Shown here piece by piece: positions 34,854 through 42,402 of a stretch of DNA of 50,336 nt; position 1 is the first letter of the stretch, and each line of letters opens with the position of its first letter. The notes below the pieces were generated by a model that saw nothing but the letters and a program-made list of their open reading frames with translations, searched no databases and had not been told where the DNA came from. A program made the translations under genes and the position numbers. Source of the DNA: a virus. The stretch lies in IMG/VR virus record IMGVR_UViG_3300035698_009910, positions 1 to 50,336 of that record; one strand, written 5' to 3'.

Positions 34854-35640
34854 ATTGTTGAATATATTTAATGTTGTGTTCTTTAGAAATATCCATTGCC
34901 ATTTTTTTATTATTTGTATCAATAGCAGTACGAATCGAATCTGAGAATTCTTTAATTTTATTTTCATTATTTACAAAATCTATCGCAAGCATTGTTTGAT
35001 TAAAAGCCCATTCCATTAATTCTTCAGATTTAAGCCAAAAATTACTTAATGTTCTGTATTCTAAACCATAATCTGTAATTCTAAATCTACCAGATTTTCC
35101 ATAAACATTTTTACGATCTTCATCTTCATCCATAATTACAGCAGGTACACCTAAAAACAAATCCATTGCTTTAACTATACATTCTGTAATTTCAACTGTT
35201 GGATTATCATAACTAATATGAATATGTCCACCAGCATAACGAGTATTTTTTTCTGGTTTAATTTCAGGATATTCACATTCTAACCAAACATTAAAATCAA
35301 CAGAACATCCAAATTCTTTAGCTTGATCTGTACTTAATTGCTCATCTGTAAATTTAATAGAAGGAACAATTGCAATATCATAATTAACTCTATTTTTAAT
35401 AGTAGCTAAACAATAAGCAATTTCTCTTTTTAATCTACCAACATCTCTTACTGGTGGAATATTAAATTCTACCATTACATTATCTTCTTGTAATGAATGT
35501 CCTTCTTCACTAATTGGAATAGGTTCTTCTTTAGTTCCACCAATTAAACCTTCTGATGATACAGCTTTACCTTCTTTATCTATTAAAAATACCTCAGGGT
35601 CTGCACCAAATGCATTAAATTCTACTATTTTTTTAGACAT
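34831..35640 (-). CDS. Phage-type COOH-NH2 ligase (amidoligase superfamily)
   Basis: A 269-aa protein with FGADPEVFLIDKEGK near the N-terminus, VMVEFNIPP, RYAGGHIHISYD and DYGLEYRTLSNFWL. This is the signature of the phiEco32-like COOH-NH2 ligase type 2 branch of the amidoligase superfamily. The Glu of GADPE, the HIH pair and the ExR are the expected metal- and ATP-binding positions. It would form an amide between a carboxyl and an amine using ATP. It is of a different subfamily from the ligase at 29871, so the cluster has two distinct amidoligases. Confidence 0.85.
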   Translation of the reverse strand: MSKKIVEFNAFGADPEVFLIDKEGKAVSSEGLIGGTKEEPIPISEEGHSLQEDNVMVEFNIPPVRDVGRLKREIAYCLATIKNRVNYDIAIVPSIKFTDEQLSTDQAKEFGCSVDFNVWLECEYPEIKPEKNTRYAGGHIHISYDNPTVEITECIVKAMDLFLGVPAVIMDEDEDRKNVYGKSGRFRITDYGLEYRTLSNFWLKSEELMEWAFNQTMLAIDFVNNENKIKEFSDSIRTAIDTNNKKMAMDISKEHNIKYIQQYVKVQRD

Positions 35641-35674
35641 ATTATTTTATATTTGATTTTTTAATAAAAAATTA

Positions 35675-36379
35675 TTAGGCAACAACATTATATTTAGTTT
35701 TCATTAATGTGATTTTGATAATATCTATAAGTTTATTTCTTGTAACATCACTACATGTTGCATATTCAGGATGTCCTTGAATAGCTAAACAATTAGTTTT
35801 TTTGTAATAAACAATTTCTGGTTCTCTAATTACATTATTTTTATCAGCATATGCTATTAAACCAGATTTAACATCAGCAAGATCTGTCATATATTTAATA
35901 GACAAAGGTTTTTCAGCCCATGCGTGTAAAACATAATCAACATCTTCAATTAAATCGAAAAATGGATTCATCATTTGATGATGTGTACTTGTCATATCAA
36001 AAACAGAATCATCATTAAATTTAATATTATGATTCCCACCATGACCAGTAACATCTTGAATAAGTCTACCACCATTCATTACAGTTAAAAATTGAGAACC
36101 TCTACAAATACCCATCATTGGTATTTTATTTTCTCTTGCAAATAAATATGCATCAATATCTACTTTATCAGCATTATTGTCTGGCATATTAGTTGCTGGA
36201 ATTTTTTCTTCACCATAAAGACTTGGGTTTACATCTACACCGCCTTTAAATATAACTAAATCAACTTTATTATCTAATTCTTTTGATATTGTAAAATCTT
36301 TAGCCATCCATCTAATTAATGAACCTGCTTCATGTGTGTATGCTCTTGGGCAATATACATTTATTTTTTTATCCAACAT
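35675..36379 (-). CDS. Class I glutamine amidotransferase / gamma-glutamyl hydrolase-like (peptidase C26 type)
   Basis: A 234-aa protein with FKGGVDVNPSLYGE, MMGICRGSQFLTVMNGG (nucleophilic Cys), STHHQMM and IQGHPEY (catalytic His and Glu). This triad and the VDVNPSLYGE loop are typical of PuuD-like gamma-glutamyl-gamma-aminobutyrate hydrolases and related class I amidotransferases. In phiEco32-like phages a comparable gene accompanies the COOH-NH2 ligase. It probably hydrolyses gamma-glutamyl or other amide bonds. First gene of the cluster; overlaps the upstream unknown gene by 19 bases. Confidence 0.85.
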   Translation of the reverse strand: MLDKKINVYCPRAYTHEAGSLIRWMAKDFTISKELDNKVDLVIFKGGVDVNPSLYGEEKIPATNMPDNNADKVDIDAYLFARENKIPMMGICRGSQFLTVMNGGRLIQDVTGHGGNHNIKFNDDSVFDMTSTHHQMMNPFFDLIEDVDYVLHAWAEKPLSIKYMTDLADVKSGLIAYADKNNVIREPEIVYYKKTNCLAIQGHPEYATCSDVTRNKLIDIIKITLMKTKYNVVA

Positions 36380-36966
36380 AATAATTTTTTTAATGTTTTT
36401 AAATTTTTAGAATCTAAAGCATTTGATATTTTGATAGAAATATCATTATCTACTTTAGTATTAAAAATTGTTTGTAATTTTTTATATTTTATTAATCTTA
36501 ATTTATAAGATTTTAATTTTACTTTTGGTATTATACTATATTTATTATAATCTTTTTTATTACTATAATGAGCTAAAATAAATCTTTCCCACACAGTTAA
36601 CTGTAAATCACTTTGATTTAACCATATCATATTAGTAATAATAGTTTTTCTATTTAAACTAATATAATTAGCTAAAAATGTAGTTAAATAATAACTTAAA
36701 TCATTATGGTCTTTTTTATAAATTAAAATAGATAATCCATCATATTCACAAATAAAACCTAAATCATTTAATGTTTTTACCCATTCTTCAGTTACTTTAC
36801 CTGTATCTCCAGTTATTTCAATAACACTATCATTATCTGATATTTTGACATAATCATGAATAGTTTTATTTAAAAAATCTTTTGTTGTTTTTTCATTATA
36901 ATAAATACATTCTTTTATTATTTTTAATTTTTTATAATCAGATAAAGATATTAATGTTTCAATCAT
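36361..36966 (-). CDS. Hypothetical protein, 201 aa
   Basis: Basic, Ile/Lys/Tyr/Asn-rich protein between the class I amidotransferase and another unknown gene, overlapping both. Contains VIEITGDTGKVTEEWVKTLNDLGFICEYDGLSILIYKK, a beta-alpha-beta-like stretch, and a WERFILAHYS segment. It ends in NALDSKNLKTLKKLLCWIKK. I see no known family; it may belong with the neighbouring short Lys-rich proteins. Confidence 0.6.
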   Translation of the reverse strand: MIETLISLSDYKKLKIIKECIYYNEKTTKDFLNKTIHDYVKISDNDSVIEITGDTGKVTEEWVKTLNDLGFICEYDGLSILIYKKDHNDLSYYLTTFLANYISLNRKTIITNMIWLNQSDLQLTVWERFILAHYSNKKDYNKYSIIPKVKLKSYKLRLIKYKKLQTIFNTKVDNDISIKISNALDSKNLKTLKKLLCWIKK

Positions 36967-37552
36967 CTTTTATTAATTGATAAGCTTTGTCCCATTTTCT
37001 ATTACTTACTAAAAAACTAAATTCTTTTGCATTGTCTAATGATTTAGATAATGTATATGTTCGACAAATAGTATTTTTTTTAATAGTTGTTGAAAAAATA
37101 GTGTTTTTTATTTTTTTAATACAATTTACTTTTATATAATGAATATCATCAAAATGATTTCTAGAAAAATTAAAATAATTTTTTAATTTACCATTATGAA
37201 TATTATAACTATAAGCAAAATATAAACAAATATATGGTTTAATATCTGTTTTTTTTCTTATTTGTCTATATGTATTAATTATATTTCTATGTACATAATA
37301 CAATCTTATTAATTTAAATATCCAATAATAATGTTTTCTATTTAAACAAGTAATTACATTATTATCAATAGTTGCTCCAAAATCTTTAATAAAACTTGTT
37401 ATTATTGTTTTTTCTTTTTTAGGTATACTTCTTAATTGAATAGTGAACGGTGTAGTTGAAAGATTTCCTTTTCTCATAAAATTATCACCACAATAAAAAT
37501 ATTTTTCTAAACTATATTCTTTATTAAGAGCATTTATTATTCTTTTTCCCAT
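36959..37552 (-). CDS. Hypothetical protein with CGDNFMRK motif, 197 aa
   Basis: The first gene after the PolB terminator. Near residue 20 it carries YCGDNFMRKGN. The same octapeptide CGDNFMRK, encoded by an identical 24-base stretch (37471-37494), occurs in the gene at 41650-42402 inside the PolB intron. The rest is basic and aromatic (HYYWIFKLIRLYYVHRNIIN). No known domain recognised. It may be a paralogue of the intron gene; function unknown. Confidence 0.6.
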   Translation of the reverse strand: MGKRIINALNKEYSLEKYFYCGDNFMRKGNLSTTPFTIQLRSIPKKEKTIITSFIKDFGATIDNNVITCLNRKHYYWIFKLIRLYYVHRNIINTYRQIRKKTDIKPYICLYFAYSYNIHNGKLKNYFNFSRNHFDDIHYIKVNCIKKIKNTIFSTTIKKNTICRTYTLSKSLDNAKEFSFLVSNRKWDKAYQLIKDD

Positions 37553-37560
37553 TTTTTAAA

Positions 37561-37590
37561 AATAAAAGAGGGAGCTATTAACTCCCTCTT
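37561..37590 (-). terminator. Terminator after DNA polymerase B
   Basis: A nine-base stem (37566-37574 with 37582-37590) with a GAGGGAG/CTCCCTC core and a T-rich tail in the minus direction. It follows the PolB stop at 37592 directly and precedes the next gene. Confidence 0.9.
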
Positions 37591-37591
37591 A

Positions 37592-38566
37592 TTAAAATAA
37601 ACTTAGTTGTTTGTTTTTAATACTATTAATGATTTTCCAGCATTCTTTAATATAATATTGTTTATTAACAAACTTTAAATAATTTTTAGTTTCATCGAAG
37701 TCATTAATTATTATAACTCCATATCCAGCTTCTATTGCATTTAAACGTCCATCTTCATGGTGTTTATAGAATCCATTACCATTTTTGCATATAATATATC
37801 TATTAGTTTTTTGAAGCTTGTTAACACCCTTTACAGTGTGTTCTTCTGCTGTCCAACCTTTAGTTACACTAAATGCTTTCATGTAGTCCCAAATATCTCC
37901 ATTGTTGATTGTATCTTCAATAGGTATATTTTTTATAAAATAATTAAATATTGCTTTACGTACAATTTTCATTGATTGATCTTTATGCCAATCTCTGTCT
38001 ATTTCAAACGCACCTTTACACTTAGTGTCTCCATTAGTATATTCAGCAATATAATTATTTACATCTCTTATTACCATTGTAGAATACTCAGCGTATTCTA
38101 ATTCTAATTTAGTTAATTTTTCCCATGATTTACATATTTTCATAAGTTTATCATAGTACTTTTTTTCTATTTTAACGGTAATACCATCTGTATTAACTTG
38201 TAACATAGTTAAGTTAGGAATTAAATCCACAACTTTTTCTGATAACATAGTTAATAATAATTGACCATTAATAGTTATATCCATTGTAAATTTAGGATCA
38301 TATACAAAACTGTATTCATCATTTGATTTACCATAGACACCATTTAATGCAATTTTAATACCATAATTTTCAGGTGTACCTTTTGCATAGTTTTGTCGTT
38401 CTTTATAAAGATCTTCATAAACTTTACAAAATGTAAGTCCTAAATGTTTTGGATAAAATTGATTTACAATAGCTAGATTTGGATAATATGATTTAACATC
38501 AATATCTATTATTATTTCTGTTTCGGAGTTTTTGTAAACTCCAGGTTTTATACAACCGTGGATACC
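37592..38566 (-). CDS. DNA polymerase B, 3' exon (polymerase palm and thumb)
   Basis: The reading frame continues upstream of the first ATG (38284) to 38566 and carries family-B motifs: DIDVKSYYPNLAI (motif A, about 38480-38520), KIALNGVYGKS (motif B) and LQVNTDGITVK (motif C, NTDG). The piece therefore begins GIHGCIKPGVYKNSETE, not at the ATG, directly after a TAG. It lacks any exonuclease motif; these lie in the other piece (42417-43415), whose end FKYDFGTG joins naturally to GIHGC. The last residues KNKQLSLF look like a sliding-clamp-binding peptide. It needs intron splicing to yield a complete polymerase. Confidence 0.9.
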   Translation of the reverse strand, partial: GIHGCIKPGVYKNSETEIIIDIDVKSYYPNLAIVNQFYPKHLGLTFCKVYEDLYKERQNYAKGTPENYGIKIALNGVYGKSNDEYSFVYDPKFTMDITINGQLLLTMLSEKVVDLIPNLTMLQVNTDGITVKIEKKYYDKLMKICKSWEKLTKLELEYAEYSTMVIRDVNNYIAEYTNGDTKCKGAFEIDRDWHKDQSMKIVRKAIFNYFIKNIPIEDTINNGDIWDYMKAFSVTKGWTAEEHTVKGVNKLQKTNRYIICKNGNGFYKHHEDGRLNAIEAGYGVIIINDFDETKNYLKFVNKQYYIKECWKIINSIKNKQLSLF

Positions 38567-38572
38567 CTACCA

Positions 38573-39130
38573 CTACTTGTTACCAAGTCCTAATTTTTCA
38601 TCTGTAAAAGTGTATTCTAATAAATATTGTTTATCAGTATTACCATAATGTGCTCTGTTAATATAACAATCTGTTTCTTCAAAACCAGCTTTAATAAAAC
38701 TATCATATGATTTTTTATATCCTTTACCTAATGTAGTAATTAATTTACCAGGATGAAGTGATTTATTAAATAATTCAATTGGTTTAGGATAAAGTTTTGA
38801 GTCTATTTTATGATGTAATATAGAAAGTTTAATATTATCAATTATGTGTAATAATATTTTTAATAAATCATTATCATTATTACAATTGTAATTATATAAA
38901 ATAGAAACACCACACCCAGAAGGCATATCGCTAATATAACATTCAGCATGGTTTAAACTAAATTGACCATATAAAAAATAAGTACCAAATCCTCTATTAG
39001 CATATTTATCTGCTTCTTTAAAAATAGGTATTTTTTTAATTTCTTTTTTTTTAATTATATTAGATATAATTTTGTTATGAAAATTAGCTTTTCTTTTTCT
39101 ATGATATTTAAAATTATTTATTACTTGCAT
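38573..39130 (-). CDS. Intron-borne hypothetical protein, 185 aa
   Basis: Lies between the intron core and the 3' polymerase exon; its TAG stop is only six bases from the predicted 3' splice site and in the same frame as the exon. Sequence landmarks are NRGFGTYFLYGQFSLNHAEC, MPSGCGVSILYNY and a C-terminal GYKKSYDSFIKAGFEE. The last segment recalls the end of small acetyltransferase-like domains, but the match is weak. Function unknown. Confidence 0.55.
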   Translation of the reverse strand: MQVINNFKYHRKRKANFHNKIISNIIKKKEIKKIPIFKEADKYANRGFGTYFLYGQFSLNHAECYISDMPSGCGVSILYNYNCNNDNDLLKILLHIIDNIKLSILHHKIDSKLYPKPIELFNKSLHPGKLITTLGKGYKKSYDSFIKAGFEETDCYINRAHYGNTDKQYLLEYTFTDEKLGLGNK

Positions 39131-39156
39131 ATTTTTTTACAAATTAAAAATTAGTT

Positions 39157-40210
39157 GTAGTCTGGACTATCTCATCAACCTTCATCTTCATCAGAATGTT
39201 TTGGAGTTCCCCATTTCATTCCTATTGTGTGACTAGGTTGCTCGTTAAAGTTAAAACCTACCTTGTATTTCATTGAATTTATCATATATGGTTCTAAAAT
39301 TAAAACTAATTTTTTAGTTTCTTTTACATTAAAAGTAAGAAAATAAGATTGTTTCCTATTTTTTCTTTTTGTAACTCTTAATGTTGGAGAAATATTCCAA
39401 ACTTGTTTAAAATACTTAATTATTATATCGTGTTCTTTTTTATTAAAAGAATTTGTATGTAATGACATATAAGCACTTTTACCACGTTTAGTATATGATC
39501 CATCATCCATAAACCATATTGCTAATGACTCTTTGTTTAAATAATTTAACCATTTTCTTTTAACAGCTTTATTATTTTTAGGATATAATACTAATCTAAG
39601 TTGATTAAATAAATTAGGGTCTTTACAATCTATTGTAAAACTTTCACCATAATTATTTGTAGTATCATATAATCTTGATACATTAAATCCTAATTCAATA
39701 AGTCTTTTTTGTTTATGTATAATGTAATCAGTTTGTTTTTTAGAATGTCTAGTACTTAATAAACTATTGGCTTTTTTTAGCCTAGTTTTAGAAATATAAC
39801 TATCTCCTAATACCATTCCTATGATAAAACTTATTTGATTTTTATCATATTTTCCCATATATTTTTTACTCATATTTTTATTCTTTATAATGCTCTACAA
39901 AGATAAACAAAATATTTGTAATATCCAAATCTCACATTCAGTTTTTTTTAGTCTCTACACCGTTTTGTAAAATCATTTTAATTTCATATAATGCATTTAA
40001 AGCAGTTTGATTACCTTTTTCATAATTATTTGAAATTTCTTTAATTTTATCAATTGACGGCACGGGATTGTCTTTTTCAATTTTTTGTTGTTTCATTTTT
40101 ATTAAATTAAGAGTTTCCCCGTCAGCATATATACTATTATTTTTCACGTATATATACCCCTTACGGATTCCGAGTTATTCAATGTATGTTACCATACAAG
40201 GGGGCAGTAT
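39157..40210 (-). ncRNA. Group I intron catalytic core (P, Q, R, S elements)
   Basis: In the minus direction the order is: a structured P2-like region (about 40150-40208, with a TGTATG-GTAA-CATACA hairpin and CCCCTT/AAGGGG stem), element P GACGGGGAAACTC (40111-40123), element Q AATCCCGTGCCGTC (40056-40069), element R GTGTAGAGACTAAA (39947-39960), the endonuclease gene, and element S GAGATAGTCCAGACTAC (39157-39173). R GACTA pairs with S TAGTC (P7), and P ACGGG pairs with Q CCCGT (P4). The endonuclease therefore sits in the P8 loop, a usual place. Confidence 0.8.
39175..39873 (-). CDS. LAGLIDADG homing endonuclease
   Basis: A 232-aa protein with two LAGLIDADG-type helices, FIIGMVLGDSYISK near residue 17 and LAIWFMDDGSYTK near residue 112, each ending in an acidic catalytic residue. 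It is a single-chain, two-repeat enzyme of the LAGLIDADG_2 kind. It would cut intronless polymerase genes and drive intron spread. It is encoded between the R and S elements of the group I core, and its TGA stop touches the S element. Confidence 0.9.
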   Translation of the reverse strand: MSKKYMGKYDKNQISFIIGMVLGDSYISKTRLKKANSLLSTRHSKKQTDYIIHKQKRLIELGFNVSRLYDTTNNYGESFTIDCKDPNLFNQLRLVLYPKNNKAVKRKWLNYLNKESLAIWFMDDGSYTKRGKSAYMSLHTNSFNKKEHDIIIKYFKQVWNISPTLRVTKRKNRKQSYFLTFNVKETKKLVLILEPYMINSMKYKVGFNFNEQPSHTIGMKWGTPKHSDEDEG

Positions 40211-40734
40211 TATTCTTTAAAGAAATCTTGTACTGAAGTTATCTTATTAACTTCAAAATCTTTAGTTGTTTTAATTAAATTTTTTGAAATAGAAAAATTA
40301 TGATTACTTTCATATTTTATTTCTATCATTTCTTTACTTACAATATCAAAATATCTTTTTAATTTATTTCTATATACTGATTTTTTTGTAAATAAAGGAA
40401 TAAAATAATTTTCTACATTTTCTTTAAACATAGTATTTTTTTCCCACAACATTCTAACTAAAGTACAAACTAATAAATTTTTTTTAGTACACTCATATGC
40501 AATAAATGAATAAGTATCTTTTTCAATATCTACTCTTTTGATATTTAACATTTTAGTAATATACTCTAAATATTTTTCAGTATATTTAATAGTAGGTTTA
40601 CATTTTGTGTTAAATATAGTAATTTTATCATTTTTTTTAGTATTAATTTCTAATGAGCTAAAACAATTAGTTTGTTTTATTTCTATATCATTAACTGCGT
40701 ATTTTACTTTACAACCTTGATAATCTTCTCTCAT
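40210..40734 (-). CDS. Intron-borne hypothetical protein, 174 aa
   Basis: Ends just upstream of the group I intron core; its stop codon is followed within four bases by GCCCCC, a candidate internal guide sequence. The protein is Lys/Asn-rich, with TKCKPTIKYTEKYLEYITKML and VCTLVRMLWEKNTMF. No family recognised. It shares base composition with other short basic genes around PolB. Confidence 0.55.
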   Translation of the reverse strand: MREDYQGCKVKYAVNDIEIKQTNCFSSLEINTKKNDKITIFNTKCKPTIKYTEKYLEYITKMLNIKRVDIEKDTYSFIAYECTKKNLLVCTLVRMLWEKNTMFKENVENYFIPLFTKKSVYRNKLKRYFDIVSKEMIEIKYESNHNFSISKNLIKTTKDFEVNKITSVQDFFKE

Positions 40735-40743
40735 AATTATTTA

Positions 40744-41064
40744 TTATATACCTATCGCCATAGAATAAGCATCTTCTTCTTGTTTACATGAATCACATAT
40801 GACATAACCAGGCATTGCTTCATATACACCACATGTGTTACAACAATCTATATCCATAGTCATTGAATTATGAACACGAACATTATTTGTTTTTTTAACA
40901 TTAGTATAACTAGACTGACTGTTATACATTGTAACACGCATAACAGTCAGTTTTTTTTCTAGAAAACCTATTTTGTGGGAATATTTTACTGGTTTAGTTT
41001 TAAATTTTGTAACAAATGATTCAAGAATGTTTATTTCTTTTCTTAATTTGTCTTTAATTTTCAA
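40744..41064 (-). CDS. Intron-borne zinc-ribbon protein, 106 aa
   Basis: The C-terminal part reads CCNTCGVYEAMPGYVICDSCKQEE, two CxxC pairs 15 residues apart, a compact zinc ribbon. The N-terminal half is a basic helix (RKEINILESFVTKFK). A 12-base perfect hairpin with a T-run, oriented for the plus strand, lies inside the gene at 40914-40958. It overlaps the upstream gene by four bases. DNA or RNA binding is a guess from the zinc ribbon. Confidence 0.6.
   Translation of the reverse strand: MKIKDKLRKEINILESFVTKFKTKPVKYSHKIGFLEKKLTVMRVTMYNSQSSYTNVKKTNNVRVHNSMTMDIDCCNTCGVYEAMPGYVICDSCKQEEDAYSMAIGI
40914..40958 (+). terminator. Plus-strand terminator-like hairpin inside a minus-strand gene
   Basis: ACTGACTGTTAT (40914-40925) and ATAACAGTCAGT (40940-40951) pair perfectly around a 14-base loop and are followed on the plus strand by eight T's. 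This is a textbook intrinsic terminator for antisense transcription. No plus-strand gene ends here. Confidence 0.6.
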
Positions 41065-41648
41065 TTACAATCAATTACCCACAAAGTAATATCTAATCCA
41101 GAACTAGGATTATTTCTACTTAATATTACATCTGTAAAATTACTCATCGTTGAAGCAATAAATGGATAATTATCATTATTTTCTGAATTTGTGCTAATTA
41201 ATCTATAAGCTGAAGGAAATTCAATATTAGCAGAACTTAAAACAAGACGTATAATTTCATTAGCTATTACTTGACGCATATCACCTCTATCTGGTACATT
41301 TTCTACAATATTTTCAAACAAAACATTAATGTTTGAAATTTGTTGAATACCACAAGATATTTCAGTACTTTCTTCAGCAAGGTTGTCATCAAAAGAAATC
41401 TCTTCTCCATCAATAGTCATTAAAATTACTCCTTCTTCATTCATACCAAAAGATAAACTTTCCAATACATCAGCCGTTGTACTTTCAACTATTTTTGGTA
41501 CAGGTTCTTCAAACAAACTAGTACCATAAGATTGTGTTTTACCATTATCATTAATAATAGTATTTCTATTATCTATGGATTTTAATATTTCATACTCTTT
41601 ATTTTTTGTTAAAGAATATGTTTTTGGATTTATACAAATAACTTTCAT
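41061..41648 (-). CDS. Intron-borne hypothetical protein with SH3-like N-terminus, 195 aa
   Basis: The N-terminus KVICINPKTYSLTKNKEYEILKS is the start of a small SH3-like barrel common in phage proteins. The remainder is acidic and mixed (GEEISFDDNLAEESTEISCG) and ends GLDITLWVIDCN. The function is unknown. Two bases separate it from the upstream gene. Confidence 0.6.
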   Translation of the reverse strand: MKVICINPKTYSLTKNKEYEILKSIDNRNTIINDNGKTQSYGTSLFEEPVPKIVESTTADVLESLSFGMNEEGVILMTIDGEEISFDDNLAEESTEISCGIQQISNINVLFENIVENVPDRGDMRQVIANEIIRLVLSSANIEFPSAYRLISTNSENNDNYPFIASTMSNFTDVILSRNNPSSGLDITLWVIDCN

Positions 41649-41649
41649 A

Positions 41650-42402
41650 TTATTTTTTTAATTTTATACGTTTAGTAATAAGTCTTTTTTTATTAGGATC
41701 AACAATGTGAGATGCTTTTACAAAATAATTTTCATTTAAAACTTTTTTAAATAAAATACTTTTTTTATCATTTAAATAATATACTAATTTATTATTATTA
41801 TCAACTTCTTCACTTGTTTTAGGATGAATAGGTGTAATAAACATATGTATATTAGGAGAAAATGATCTTTTATCATCTGTTTGTTTTAAACTTATATAAG
41901 ATTCATAACCATTACCAATACTTCTACGTTTATCTTTAAATTCTTTTTCTGTTATATTAAAAAATAATATTCTTCTTTTTTTATTAGTAGATTCTTCAAA
42001 ATCAGATTCTAAAAATCCACCACCAAAAGTATATTTTCTATATACTTTTTTATACATTATTAAAAATGTACAATATAATAAAGACCAAGTTTTTTTATTT
42101 TCTTTTAATTCATAAATTTTATCTACAGTTGGGGTATCATCCCAAATATCTCTAAAAAATCTAAAAAAAGAAATATAAAAACCTTTACTTTTGAAATCAA
42201 TTTTAGTTATATTATTGTTAACAATATTAACTTTTCCTTCAAATAATTCTTCAGTTATTTTTATTAAATTTGAAGTTAATGTTGTTGGGATAGTAATAAA
42301 AAATATTTTTGTTTCACTTTTTACATATTTTCTCATAAAATTATCACCACAATTAGTTTTAATTAAATCAAATTCATTATTTACATCATTTTTTATAATC
42401 AT
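41650..42402 (-). CDS. Intron-borne hypothetical protein with CGDNFMRK motif, 250 aa
   Basis: The ATG overlaps the TGA that closes the 5' polymerase exon frame (ATGA), so it could be translated by coupling from unspliced RNA. NCGDNFMRKYV near residue 17 is shared with the gene at 36959-37552, including a 24-base identical run (42330-42353). The rest is basic with SKGFYISFFRFFRDIWDD and HMFITPIHPKTSEEV. No family recognised. Confidence 0.6.
   Translation of the reverse strand: MIIKNDVNNEFDLIKTNCGDNFMRKYVKSETKIFFITIPTTLTSNLIKITEELFEGKVNIVNNNITKIDFKSKGFYISFFRFFRDIWDDTPTVDKIYELKENKKTWSLLYCTFLIMYKKVYRKYTFGGGFLESDFEESTNKKRRILFFNITEKEFKDKRRSIGNGYESYISLKQTDDKRSFSPNIHMFITPIHPKTSEEVDNNNKLVYYLNDKKSILFKKVLNENYFVKASHIVDPNKKRLITKRIKLKK

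Noticed and set aside
34854-34967. Longer start for the hypothetical gene in the amidoligase cluster
   Set aside because: It would overlap the COOH-NH2 ligase gene by over 130 bases, and the extra residues look like out-of-frame translation.
39938-40147. 69-aa minus-strand ORF
   Set aside because: It runs exactly across the P, Q and R elements of the group I intron core, so the conserved bases are explained by RNA structure rather than protein.
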